Below the pieces are notes generated by a model that saw only the letters and a program-made list of their open reading frames with translations, was not told the origin of the DNA and did not search any database. A program made the position numbers and the translations under genes. Source: Gammaproteobacteria bacterium (GTDB taxonomy: Bacteria; Pseudomonadota; Gammaproteobacteria; Arenicellales; Poriferihabitantaceae). Taken from it: a DNA stretch of 5,529 nt. Of this stretch, positions 1 through 5,529 are shown piece by piece. The DNA is taken from assembly GCA_009839585.1 (NCBI GenBank), contig VXPI01000085.1, positions 1 through 5,529 of the forward strand, given 5' to 3'. The first letter of the stretch is position 1, and every line of letters begins with the position of its first letter.

Positions 1-139
1 TTTTCTTCACGCCTTAGTTCGGGGGGATGGTGAGTTGGTTTTTACTCAGGTGTAGGGCACTTCGCAGGTGATTCGCACTCTGGGCCGTTTGGTTGGGGCG
101 TACTCCAATTACTGAATTCGGTTTTTTTTAAGAATACGC
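1..139. other. Non-coding leader upstream of coxB
   Basis: No gene is supported here: all three forward frames meet stops early, and the frame of coxB is closed by a TGA at 113-115, which fixes the coxB start at or after this point. An imperfect stem-loop lies at 93-108 (TTGGGG / CTCCAA around a CGTA loop, one G-U pair). Thirteen bases later there is a run of eight T at 122-129. The gap is long for a classical intrinsic terminator. I looked for sigma70 boxes and saw no -35/-10 pair with good spacing, so the operon promoter may lie farther left, outside the window, or be of a type I cannot recognise by eye. Confidence 0.6.
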
Positions 140-1282
140 ATGAATACATTGCATAAAACAAGGTTCGGCCTGTCCGGACTATTAGCCTACATGACGAGTA
201 GTTCCGTCCGGGCAGATTGGGAGATCAATCTGACCCAGGGAGTAACAGACATCAGTCGCGATGTCTATGACATGCACATGTTCGTGCTCTGGATCTGCGT
301 ATGGATTGGCGTGGTAGTGTTTGGCGCCATGACTTACAGCATGATCAAGCACCGTAAGTCCAAAGGTAGCGCGCCGGCCAAGTTCTCACACAGCACCCTG
401 GCAGAAGTAATCTGGACAGTGATTCCGTTCGGGATCCTGGTCACCATGGCTGTACCAGCCGCCAATACTCTGGTACGCATGGAGGATACCTCGGACGCAG
501 AAATCACCGTAAAAATTACCGGCCATCAATGGAAGTGGGAATATGAATATCTGGATTCCGGAGTTCGCATCATCAGTTCTCTTGATCCGGACAGCCGTCA
601 GGCGGCTGCCTTGAATTCAGGTATTGACCCGAACACCATTGACAACTATCTCCTTGAAGTCGACAACCCTCTGGTGCTCCCGGTTGACCGGAAAATCCGT
701 TTCGTCCTAACCGCAAGCGATGTCATTCATGCCTGGTGGGTTCCGGAGTTCGCGATCAAGAAAGATGCCATTCCGGGCTTTATCAACGACATGTGGACAA
801 AGATCGATGATGAAGGAATCTACCGTGGACAGTGTGCAGAACTCTGTGGACGCGACCATGGTTTTATGCCAATCGTGGTTCATGCCACATCCGAATCCGA
901 ATACGAGGACTGGATCCAGGCACAACTGGCCACGGCCGAAGCCGAAGCACAGTCAGCGGATCGGGAATGGGCAATGAATGAATTGATGGAGCGCGGTGAA
1001 GGCGTCTATGGAACCTATTGTGTAGCTTGCCATCAACAGAATGGTCAGGGCATACAGGGTGTATTTCCCGGTCTGGTAGGCACCGATATGGTGCTGAATG
1101 ACCTTGAAGGGCATATCAATGTCATCCTGAACGGAGTCGAGGGCACTGCAATGCAGGCTTTCTCCACAACCCTGAATGATGCTGATATTGCAGCAGTCGT
1201 TACCTACGAGCGGAATGCCTGGGGCAACGATACCGGGGATGTCGTGCAGCCTGCCACAATCAAGGACATGCGGGTGCAATAA
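140..1282 (+). CDS. coxB: Cytochrome c oxidase subunit II with fused C-terminal cytochrome c domain
   Basis: This subunit accepts electrons from cytochrome c and passes them through the binuclear CuA centre to haem a in subunit I; its globular part faces the periplasm. The 380 residues begin with a weak signal peptide (about 1-25, possible cleavage after SSVRA, before DWEINL). Two membrane helices follow (about 46-67 and 89-111), then the cupredoxin domain (about 120-260) with an aromatic patch WKWEYEY at 131-137. All CuA ligands are present: His197, Cys232, Glu234, Cys236, His240 and Met243. A class I cytochrome c domain follows (about 280-365), with CVACH at 294-298 for covalent haem and Met338 in TAMQAF as the likely sixth ligand. 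The length suits the fused form. ATG 140 is the first usual start after the in-frame TGA at 113-115; the ribosome site is poor (AAGAA at 130-134 region). It heads the cox operon, 80 bases before coxA. The assignment is near certain; the exact signal cleavage is inferred. Confidence 0.97.
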   Translation: MNTLHKTRFGLSGLLAYMTSSSVRADWEINLTQGVTDISRDVYDMHMFVLWICVWIGVVVFGAMTYSMIKHRKSKGSAPAKFSHSTLAEVIWTVIPFGILVTMAVPAANTLVRMEDTSDAEITVKITGHQWKWEYEYLDSGVRIISSLDPDSRQAAALNSGIDPNTIDNYLLEVDNPLVLPVDRKIRFVLTASDVIHAWWVPEFAIKKDAIPGFINDMWTKIDDEGIYRGQCAELCGRDHGFMPIVVHATSESEYEDWIQAQLATAEAEAQSADREWAMNELMERGEGVYGTYCVACHQQNGQGIQGVFPGLVGTDMVLNDLEGHINVILNGVEGTAMQAFSTTLNDADIAAVVTYERNAWGNDTGDVVQPATIKDMRVQ

Positions 1283-1352
1283 ACAACAGCCGGAAATTTG
1301 ACGCGGAAGACTTTGAAGGCACAAACTCCAAAACAAGATACCGAGAACAGAC

Positions 1353-1356
1353 AGGA
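1353..1356 (+). promoter_or_regulatory. Ribosome binding site of coxA
   Basis: AGGA lies six bases before the ATG at 1363, inside ACAGGA. This is the clearest Shine-Dalgarno match among the oxidase genes; coxB, the small gene, ctaG and coxC have only weak ones. It supports the chosen coxA start and may fit high expression of the catalytic subunit. Confidence 0.65.
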
Positions 1357-1362
1357 CTCATC

Positions 1363-2949
1363 ATGAACGCATATTCAGTTGATCATATCCACGATGACCA
1401 TCACGATCATGGCCCCCCGCCGGGTCTGATGCGCTGGGTAACCACAACCAACCACAAGGACATTGGTACCTTGTACCTATGGTTTTCGTTAATCATGTTC
1501 TTTATCGGCGGCTTCATGGCGCTGATCATCCGTACCGAACTTTTTCAACCGGGCTTGCAGATTGTTGACCCGCACTTCTTCAACCAGATGACCACCATGC
1601 ATGCGCTGGTCATGATCTTTGGGGTGGTCATGCCTGCTTTTGTTGGCCTGGCAAACTGGATGTTGCCGATGATGGTCGGTGCTCCGGACATGGCGTTGCC
1701 GAGAATGAACAACTGGAGCTTCTGGATTCTGCCATTCGGGTTTGCCATGATGCTTTCCACTCTTTTCATGGAAGGAGGTGGTCCTGCCTCGGGATGGACA
1801 ATCTATCCACCGCTGGTACTGCAGACCGGCGATGCACTACCCTTCCTGATTTTCTCGATTCACATCCTCGGCGTCTCATCCATCATGGGTGCCATAAATA
1901 TTGTCGCCACCATCATGAATATGCGGGCACCTGGCATGACCTACATGAAGATGCCATTGTTCGTGTGGACCTGGTTTATTACTGCCTATCTCCTGATTGC
2001 CGTAATGCCGGTTCTCGCCGGTGCCGTGACCATGTTGCTGACGGATAAGTTCTTTGGAACCAGCTTTTTTGATGCCGCCGGTGGTGGTGATCCGGTGATG
2101 TTTCAGCACATCTTCTGGTTCTTCGGGCATCCGGAGGTATATATCCTGATCCTGCCGGCATTCGGGATTGTTTCGGAGATTATTCCGACCTTCTCGCGCA
2201 AGAAGCTGTTTGGATACTCGTCAATGGTTTATGCCACGGCATCCATCGCATTCCTGTCATTCATCGTGTGGGCCCACCACATGTTTACCGTGGGAATGCC
2301 GTTAGCGGGTGCGCTGTTCTTCATGTTTACCACCATGCTGATTGCTGTACCCACAGGGGTCAAGGTGTTTAACTGGGTCTCGACCATGTGGCGGGGAGCC
2401 ATGACCTTCGAGACACCCATGCTGTTTGCGATCGGATTCGTGATCATGTTCACGATCGGAGGATTTTCAGGATTGATGCTGGCGATGACGCCTATTGATT
2501 TTCAGTACCATGATACCTACTTTGTAGTCGCTCACTTCCACTATGTTCTGGTGCCGGGCGCTATCTTTGCGATTATTGCCGGTGTCTATTACTGGATTCC
2601 GAAATGGACCGGAAACATGTACGACGAAAAACTCGGCAAGGCCCATTTCTGGCTCTCGACGATTTTCGTGAATGTACTGTTCTTTCCGATGCATTTTGTC
2701 GGCCTTGCCGGTATGCCTCGACGAATTCCCGATTATGCGGTGCAGTTTACGGACTTCAATCAGATTGCGACGATTGGTGCGTTTGGTTTTGGATTCGCAC
2801 AAATCCTGCTATTGGTAGTGGTCATCAAGTGTATCCGCGGCGGAGCAAAGGCCACGGATCAGGTTTGGGAAGGTGCACATGGTCTGGAATGGAGCGTTGC
2901 TTCTCCAGCGCCCTATCACACCTTTTCTCCTCAGCCTGTGGTCAAATAG
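1363..2949 (+). CDS. coxA: Cytochrome c oxidase subunit I (aa3-type, catalytic)
   Basis: This is the haem-copper subunit that reduces O2 to water and pumps protons across the inner membrane. The 528 residues carry about twelve membrane helices. Ligands, by family alignment from memory: His80 and His393 for low-spin haem a, His391 for haem a3, and His256, His305 and His306 for CuB. Tyr260 in GHPEVY is the expected cross-linked tyrosine. Glu258 of the same motif marks an A-family (A1) enzyme. The D-channel entry is Asp109 (GAPDM, followed by PRMNN), and the K-channel lysine is Lys334 (PTGVKVF). The N-terminus (residues 7-16) is rich in His and Asp, a feature common in proteobacterial CoxA and of unknown role. 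The start has a good AGGA site and the protein begins where homologues do. It lies between coxB and the small assembly gene and shows no damage. Confidence 0.98.
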   Translation: MNAYSVDHIHDDHHDHGPPPGLMRWVTTTNHKDIGTLYLWFSLIMFFIGGFMALIIRTELFQPGLQIVDPHFFNQMTTMHALVMIFGVVMPAFVGLANWMLPMMVGAPDMALPRMNNWSFWILPFGFAMMLSTLFMEGGGPASGWTIYPPLVLQTGDALPFLIFSIHILGVSSIMGAINIVATIMNMRAPGMTYMKMPLFVWTWFITAYLLIAVMPVLAGAVTMLLTDKFFGTSFFDAAGGGDPVMFQHIFWFFGHPEVYILILPAFGIVSEIIPTFSRKKLFGYSSMVYATASIAFLSFIVWAHHMFTVGMPLAGALFFMFTTMLIAVPTGVKVFNWVSTMWRGAMTFETPMLFAIGFVIMFTIGGFSGLMLAMTPIDFQYHDTYFVVAHFHYVLVPGAIFAIIAGVYYWIPKWTGNMYDEKLGKAHFWLSTIFVNVLFFPMHFVGLAGMPRRIPDYAVQFTDFNQIATIGAFGFGFAQILLLVVVIKCIRGGAKATDQVWEGAHGLEWSVASPAPYHTFSPQPVVK

Positions 2950-2978
2950 CCGGTTCGAAACAGATCTCGTGGGCATTC

Positions 2979-3074
2979 ATGAAGAAGAGAGTCAAACTGA
3001 CGGCGCTTGTTCTGGCCTCCGTTGCCGTGATGTTTTATGCCGGCTTTATTCTGATGGCAGTCACCAGTTCGTGA
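2979..3074 (+). CDS. Small single-helix protein, probable cytochrome oxidase small assembly protein
   Basis: This 31-residue ORF starts 29 bases after the coxA stop and ends 9 bases before ctaG. The peptide has a basic start (MKKRVK) followed by one hydrophobic helix (about 7-29), so it should sit in the inner membrane with its N-terminus inside. Proteobacterial cox operons often carry a tiny gene between coxA and ctaG called cytochrome oxidase small assembly protein. Position, length and pattern (basic tip, LVLASVAVMFYAGF) fit, but the match is from memory and the family is weakly constrained. The ribosome site is poor. It is in the same reading frame as ctaG: after its TGA come three sense codons and then the ctaG ATG. 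A role in subunit I maturation alongside CtaG is inferred from context only. It is below the size cut-off of many gene finders. Confidence 0.75.
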   Translation: MKKRVKLTALVLASVAVMFYAGFILMAVTSS

Positions 3075-3083
3075 TCAAGCAAG

Positions 3084-3605
3084 ATGCGACGCTTTAAGCA
3101 GTTTCATCTGATTGTGATTCCGGTCGCCATGTTCGGATTCGGTTATCTGATGGTGCCGATCTATGATATCTTTTGTGACATAACCGGGCTGAATGGCAAG
3201 ACGAGCAGTATCAGTCAGGCTGAGCTTGATGTGCTTGAGACGGATCAGGACCGCCGTGTCCGCGTGGAGTTTATCAGTGCCCTGAACCAGGGCGCACAAT
3301 GGAACTTTTATCCTGAAGTGAAGAGCATGAAGGTAACTCCGGGCAAGTCCTATACCACTACCTATACGGCAACCAATCGTCTGGATCAGAGCATGGTTGG
3401 CCAGGCGGTTCCAAGTGTAGCGCCAGCCCAGGCTGCGACTTATTTCAACAAAACCGAATGTTTCTGCTTCGTGCAGCAGTCATTTGACCCGCATGAATCC
3501 CGTCAAATGCCTCTGGTGTTTGTGGTTGATCCCGAGTTGCCGGATGACATCAATACACTGACGCTTTCCTACACCTTTTTTGATGTAAACAGCAGAATTA
3601 ACTGA
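3084..3605 (+). CDS. ctaG: Cytochrome c oxidase assembly protein CtaG (Cox11 family)
   Basis: CtaG/Cox11 delivers copper to the CuB site of subunit I. It is anchored by one N-terminal helix with its copper-binding domain in the periplasm. The 173 residues show a short cytoplasmic tip (MRRFKQF), a helix at about 8-25, then the conserved VPIYDIFCDITGLNG stretch with Cys31 just outside the membrane. The beta-rich domain carries the copper motif ECFCF, with Cys126 and Cys128, followed by QQSFDPHESRQMP. The C-terminus LSYTFFDVN is also typical of the family. The N-terminus is a little shorter than in many homologues. The in-frame TGA of the preceding small gene (3072-3074) limits the start, leaving ATG 3084 as the natural choice. 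The gene lies between the small peptide and coxC (18-base gap), consistent with co-expression. It should not be confused with the unrelated Bacillus CtaG (caa3_CtaG) family. Confidence 0.96.
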   Translation: MRRFKQFHLIVIPVAMFGFGYLMVPIYDIFCDITGLNGKTSSISQAELDVLETDQDRRVRVEFISALNQGAQWNFYPEVKSMKVTPGKSYTTTYTATNRLDQSMVGQAVPSVAPAQAATYFNKTECFCFVQQSFDPHESRQMPLVFVVDPELPDDINTLTLSYTFFDVNSRIN

Positions 3606-3623
3606 ATCATTTGAGTATTCACT

Positions 3624-4490
3624 ATGTCACAAGCTATCCAGGATAAATACTTCGTTCCAGAGGCCGCAAAGTGGCCATTGGTCGGTTCGATCTCGTTGAC
3701 CATCTTGTTTTGCGGATTTGCCTCGTATCTGAATGGAAGTCTGCTGGGCCCCACCATGATGGTAGTCGGCTTTATCCTGTTCATCATCATGTTATTCGGA
3801 TGGTTTGGCCAGGTCGTTAATGAGAGCGAGGCCGGTACTTATCGCAAATGGGAAGATATGTCGTTTCGGATGGGCATGTGCTGGTTTATTTTTTCCGAAG
3901 TGATGTTTTTTGCTGCGTTCTTCGGGGCACTCTACTATGCACGTGAGTTTTCAGTGCCGTGGCTGCTTGGCGAGGGAGACGGGTTGTCGACCCATAATCT
4001 GCTATGGCCCGGGTATTCCGAGATTTGGCCCACCAACGGCCCTGATGATTTGGGTGGAAGCGACTACCATATGGGGTGGTGGCCATTGCCGTTTATCAAC
4101 ACCGTCATCCTGCTGACTTCCGGGCTGACTGTGACCTGGGCACACCATGCGATCAAGGTCAACAATCGGAAACAGTTTGTCTATGGGTTGTTCCTGACGG
4201 TTTTACTGGGGTTTATATTCGTATTCCTGCAAGGATACGAATACGTGTATGCCTATGATCAAGGCATGAAGCTGAGCAGTGGAATCTACGGCTCCACTTT
4301 TTTCATGCTGACAGGTTTTCACGGACTGCATGTAACGCTGGGTGCGATTATTCTGCTGGTGATGCTGGTCCGGGCGATGCTGGGCCATTTCTCGGGGCAA
4401 CGGCATTTTGCGTTTGAAGCGGCAGCCTGGTACTGGCACTTTGTCGATGTGGTCTGGCTGGGACTGTTTATTTTTGTGTATATTCTGTAA
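3624..4490 (+). CDS. coxC: Cytochrome c oxidase subunit III
   Basis: Subunit III has no metal centre; it binds lipid beside subunit I and sustains proton uptake by the D channel, protecting the enzyme from turnover inactivation. The 288 residues form seven helices (about 17-37, 42-62, 83-103, 154-174, 185-205, 224-250 and 266-287). Family marks are Glu92 in the third helix (FSEVMFF), the GFHGLH motif with His233 and His236, and the final WYWHFVDVVW (269-278). The hydrophilic loop at about 108-152, rich in Gly, Asp and Trp, is longer than in mitochondrial forms, as is usual in bacteria related to this one. The ribosome site is weak (TTGAG at 3611-3615). It is the last recognisable oxidase gene here. 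The usual next genes for assembly and haem A synthesis are missing. Confidence 0.97.
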   Translation: MSQAIQDKYFVPEAAKWPLVGSISLTILFCGFASYLNGSLLGPTMMVVGFILFIIMLFGWFGQVVNESEAGTYRKWEDMSFRMGMCWFIFSEVMFFAAFFGALYYAREFSVPWLLGEGDGLSTHNLLWPGYSEIWPTNGPDDLGGSDYHMGWWPLPFINTVILLTSGLTVTWAHHAIKVNNRKQFVYGLFLTVLLGFIFVFLQGYEYVYAYDQGMKLSSGIYGSTFFMLTGFHGLHVTLGAIILLVMLVRAMLGHFSGQRHFAFEAAAWYWHFVDVVWLGLFIFVYIL

Positions 4491-4576
4491 CCGGGCCGCA
4501 CGCTCACGCCAGCTTCCGGATTGATTAGAAGAGAAAGGAGCCGAAATTTCCTGTCTGATCTGTCCTGAACCCCGGA

Positions 4577-4594
4577 CCCTTGCTGCAACAAGGG
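4577..4594 (+). terminator. Weak hairpin after coxC, possible operon end
   Basis: CCCTTG (4577-4582) and CAAGGG (4589-4594) form a perfect six-pair stem with a six-base loop, 86 bases past the coxC stop. An overlapping, competing hairpin is possible just downstream (GGCA / TGCC, 4593-4603). No T run follows directly; the nearest is five T at 4628-4632. It is therefore not a standard intrinsic terminator, and may instead be a 3' stabilising structure or chance. Confidence 0.25.
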
Positions 4595-4751
4595 CAGTCT
4601 GCCATACGCCTCGATCACTGGTTCCGGTTTTTCCTAGTCAGTTCGTTGTGGGCATGATCAACCAAATAGGTAAAAGGGTAATTTGTTGGGATGATAAATT
4701 AGTTGCAGTCATATTAACAGGAGTTGAGGTCTCCCGTTCATGCGATAGAAA

Positions 4752-4864
4752 AGTGGGCATCCCTGAGTAATAACATAATAGATAAGAATGACTATTAAGC
4801 TGTATACGAAAAACAACATTATGTGTGCCAGATTTGTTCCATTCGGTAAATCTTGATGCCCACT
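4752..4864. repeat. Nested inverted repeat of 113 bases in the junction
   Basis: The outer arms are AGTGGGCATC (4752-4761) and its exact complement GATGCCCACT (4855-4864). Inside them a second pair, ACATAAT (4773-4779) and ATTATGT (4818-4824), is also perfect. The arms could be ends of a small non-autonomous element, or the whole could fold as a long imperfect hairpin. No target duplication was found at the borders by eye, and no transposase is encoded, so the mobile nature is only a suggestion. Confidence 0.4.
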
Positions 4865-4898
4865 CTCTAAAGTGCAACAGTAGACTTTGACAACAATT

Positions 4899-5529
4899 AT
4901 GATAAAGCAGTCAGAAGCAAAAAATCACGGCATTGCCATCACTGATAGCAAGAAACGGTTTGAAAGAGATCAGGAAGCATTACGGGAAAGATTACGTGAG
5001 TTATTGCCATGTCTGGTGAATGTTGATGGACATGTGGATGTCAAGGCACTTCGAGATGTAGTGGATATTGCAAACAGCACCAGCCATGACCAAGGCTATG
5101 AACTGACTTTCGCTGGTAAAGGTTTGGCGCGGGCACAGGCGGATAGTCCGACCAATTATGAATTGAAAACCGAGTGGGAGCAGAGCAAAGATTTTGACAA
5201 CACCAGTAATGTAGTTATTCGTGGAGACAATCTTGATGTACTGAAAATCCTCTATCAGAACTATTTCCGCAAGATAAAGATGATCTATATCGATCCGCCC
5301 TACAACACAAAGGGCGAAAATTTTGTTTATAAGGACGACTTCAGACAAAGTGATGCGAATTTGGTAGCACAATTCGGTATGAATGAAGAAACTACCGATT
5401 ATTTGCACAATGTGTTTAGCACCCGTAGTCACAGTGGTTGGTTGGCATTCATGTATCCGCGTCTTAAACTCGCCCGTCAGTTATTACGCGAGGACGGGGT
5501 AATTTTTATAAGCATTGATGATAATGAGC
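4899..5529 (+). CDS. Type III-like DNA adenine methyltransferase (Mod), 5' part only
   Basis: The gene is cut by the right edge after 210 codons. It should use S-adenosylmethionine to methylate adenine at a specific site, as the modification (and recognition) subunit of a Type III restriction-modification system. Visible: a charged N-terminal region with a helical stretch (about 20-36, RFERDQEALRERLRELLP), the segment YELTFAGKGLAR (67-78) that resembles the pre-catalytic part of Mod proteins, then RGDNLDVLKIL (108-118), and the catalytic motif IV DPPYNT at 132-137 after KMIYI. Next comes MYPRLKLARQLLREDGVIFISIDDNE-type sequence (185-210), characteristic of the family. The AdoMet-binding FxGxG motif and the recognition domain would lie beyond the window, in the order of beta-class enzymes. 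An in-frame TAG at 4881-4883 leaves ATG 4899 or TTG 4887 as starts; no clear ribosome site is seen. The res partner cannot be seen. An orphan or other DPPY-type methylase is possible. Confidence 0.88.
   Translation, partial: MIKQSEAKNHGIAITDSKKRFERDQEALRERLRELLPCLVNVDGHVDVKALRDVVDIANSTSHDQGYELTFAGKGLARAQADSPTNYELKTEWEQSKDFDNTSNVVIRGDNLDVLKILYQNYFRKIKMIYIDPPYNTKGENFVYKDDFRQSDANLVAQFGMNEETTDYLHNVFSTRSHSGWLAFMYPRLKLARQLLREDGVIFISIDDNE

Larger units (their letters stand above)
4491..4898. other. 408-base gap between coxC and the methyltransferase gene; probable island junction
   Basis: No gene is convincing here. The left part (to about 4640) keeps a composition near that of the cox genes (30 of 60 bases G or C in 4501-4560). 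The right part is AT-rich: 66 of 180 bases are G or C in 4681-4860, which is 37%. The gap holds a small hairpin (4577-4594) and a nested inverted repeat (4752-4864). GTGGGCAT occurs at 4648 and 4753 and its complement ATGCCCAC at 4856. A minus-strand frame of 79 codons (4638-4877) is open but begins with TTG and resembles nothing I recognise. No tRNA is visible as an insertion target. I read the gap as the edge of inserted DNA, perhaps with remnants of an older element. Confidence 0.5.

Noticed and set aside
1..55. Possible 3' end of an upstream gene (frame 2 ends at TAG 53-55)
   Set aside because: Only 17 codons are visible with no recognisable sequence, so no gene call is supported.
953..1336. 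Minus-strand ORF of 127 codons
   Set aside because: It lies opposite the haem c domain of coxB, has no recognisable motifs, and the + strand gene is certain.
2268..2277. Perfect ten-base palindrome GTGGGCCCAC in coxA
   Set aside because: It encodes the Val-Trp-Ala-His CuB region, so protein constraint explains it.
2604..2978. Long + strand frame leading into the small gene
   Set aside because: This part overlaps coxA in another frame and is Cys/Arg/Ser-rich nonsense; only the last 31 codons after the coxA stop make sense as a membrane peptide.
4491..4898. tRNA, integron attC site or CRISPR repeats in the junction
   Set aside because: No cloverleaf, no attC core pair and no regularly spaced long repeats could be made out; the repeated words are only 8-10 bases.
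5001..5432. Minus-strand ORF of 143 codons
   Set aside because: It is antisense to the methyltransferase, whose DPPYNT motif and flanks establish the + strand as coding.

Overview
The window holds a near-complete aa3-type (A-family, cytochrome c domain-containing) cytochrome c oxidase operon, followed by the 5' part of a Type III-like DNA methyltransferase gene that runs off the right edge. All real genes found are on the + strand. The gene order (coxB, coxA, a 31-residue membrane peptide, ctaG, coxC), a CoxB fused to a C-terminal c-type cytochrome domain, and a His-rich CoxA N-terminus together suggest an aerobic Gammaproteobacterium, or less likely a Betaproteobacterium. The species cannot be named from this sequence.

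Layout. Bases 1-139 are a non-coding leader with no convincing promoter; they contain a small hairpin and a run of eight T just before coxB. coxB (140-1282) gives subunit II with the CuA site and a haem c domain. coxA (1363-2949) gives the catalytic subunit I with all haem a, haem a3 and CuB ligands and both proton channels. A 96-base gene (2979-3074) encodes a one-helix peptide that resembles the small oxidase assembly proteins found at this place in related operons. ctaG (3084-3605) is the Cox11-type copper chaperone for CuB. coxC (3624-4490) is subunit III. Bases 4491-4898 hold no convincing gene, but contain a weak hairpin and a nested inverted repeat. From 4899 a methyltransferase of the Type III Mod kind begins.

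How they work together. Electrons from soluble or membrane cytochrome c, probably through the fused haem c domain, reach CuA in CoxB, then haem a and the haem a3/CuB centre in CoxA. There O2 is reduced to water and protons are pumped. CtaG inserts CuB into CoxA, the small peptide probably assists assembly, and CoxC stabilises proton uptake. Tight spacing (9 to 80 bases) supports a single transcript.

The right-hand part is different in kind. The haem A synthesis and assembly genes that often follow coxC in related bacteria (a DUF2909-type gene, SURF1, ctaA, ctaB, sco) are not there, and base composition falls to 37% GC in 4681-4860 (counted) from 52-58% in two sampled 60-base lines of the cox genes. 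This looks like the edge of an inserted restriction-modification or defence island. The oxidase itself looks ordinary; the points of interest are this junction, its repeats, the small peptide and the truncated methyltransferase.
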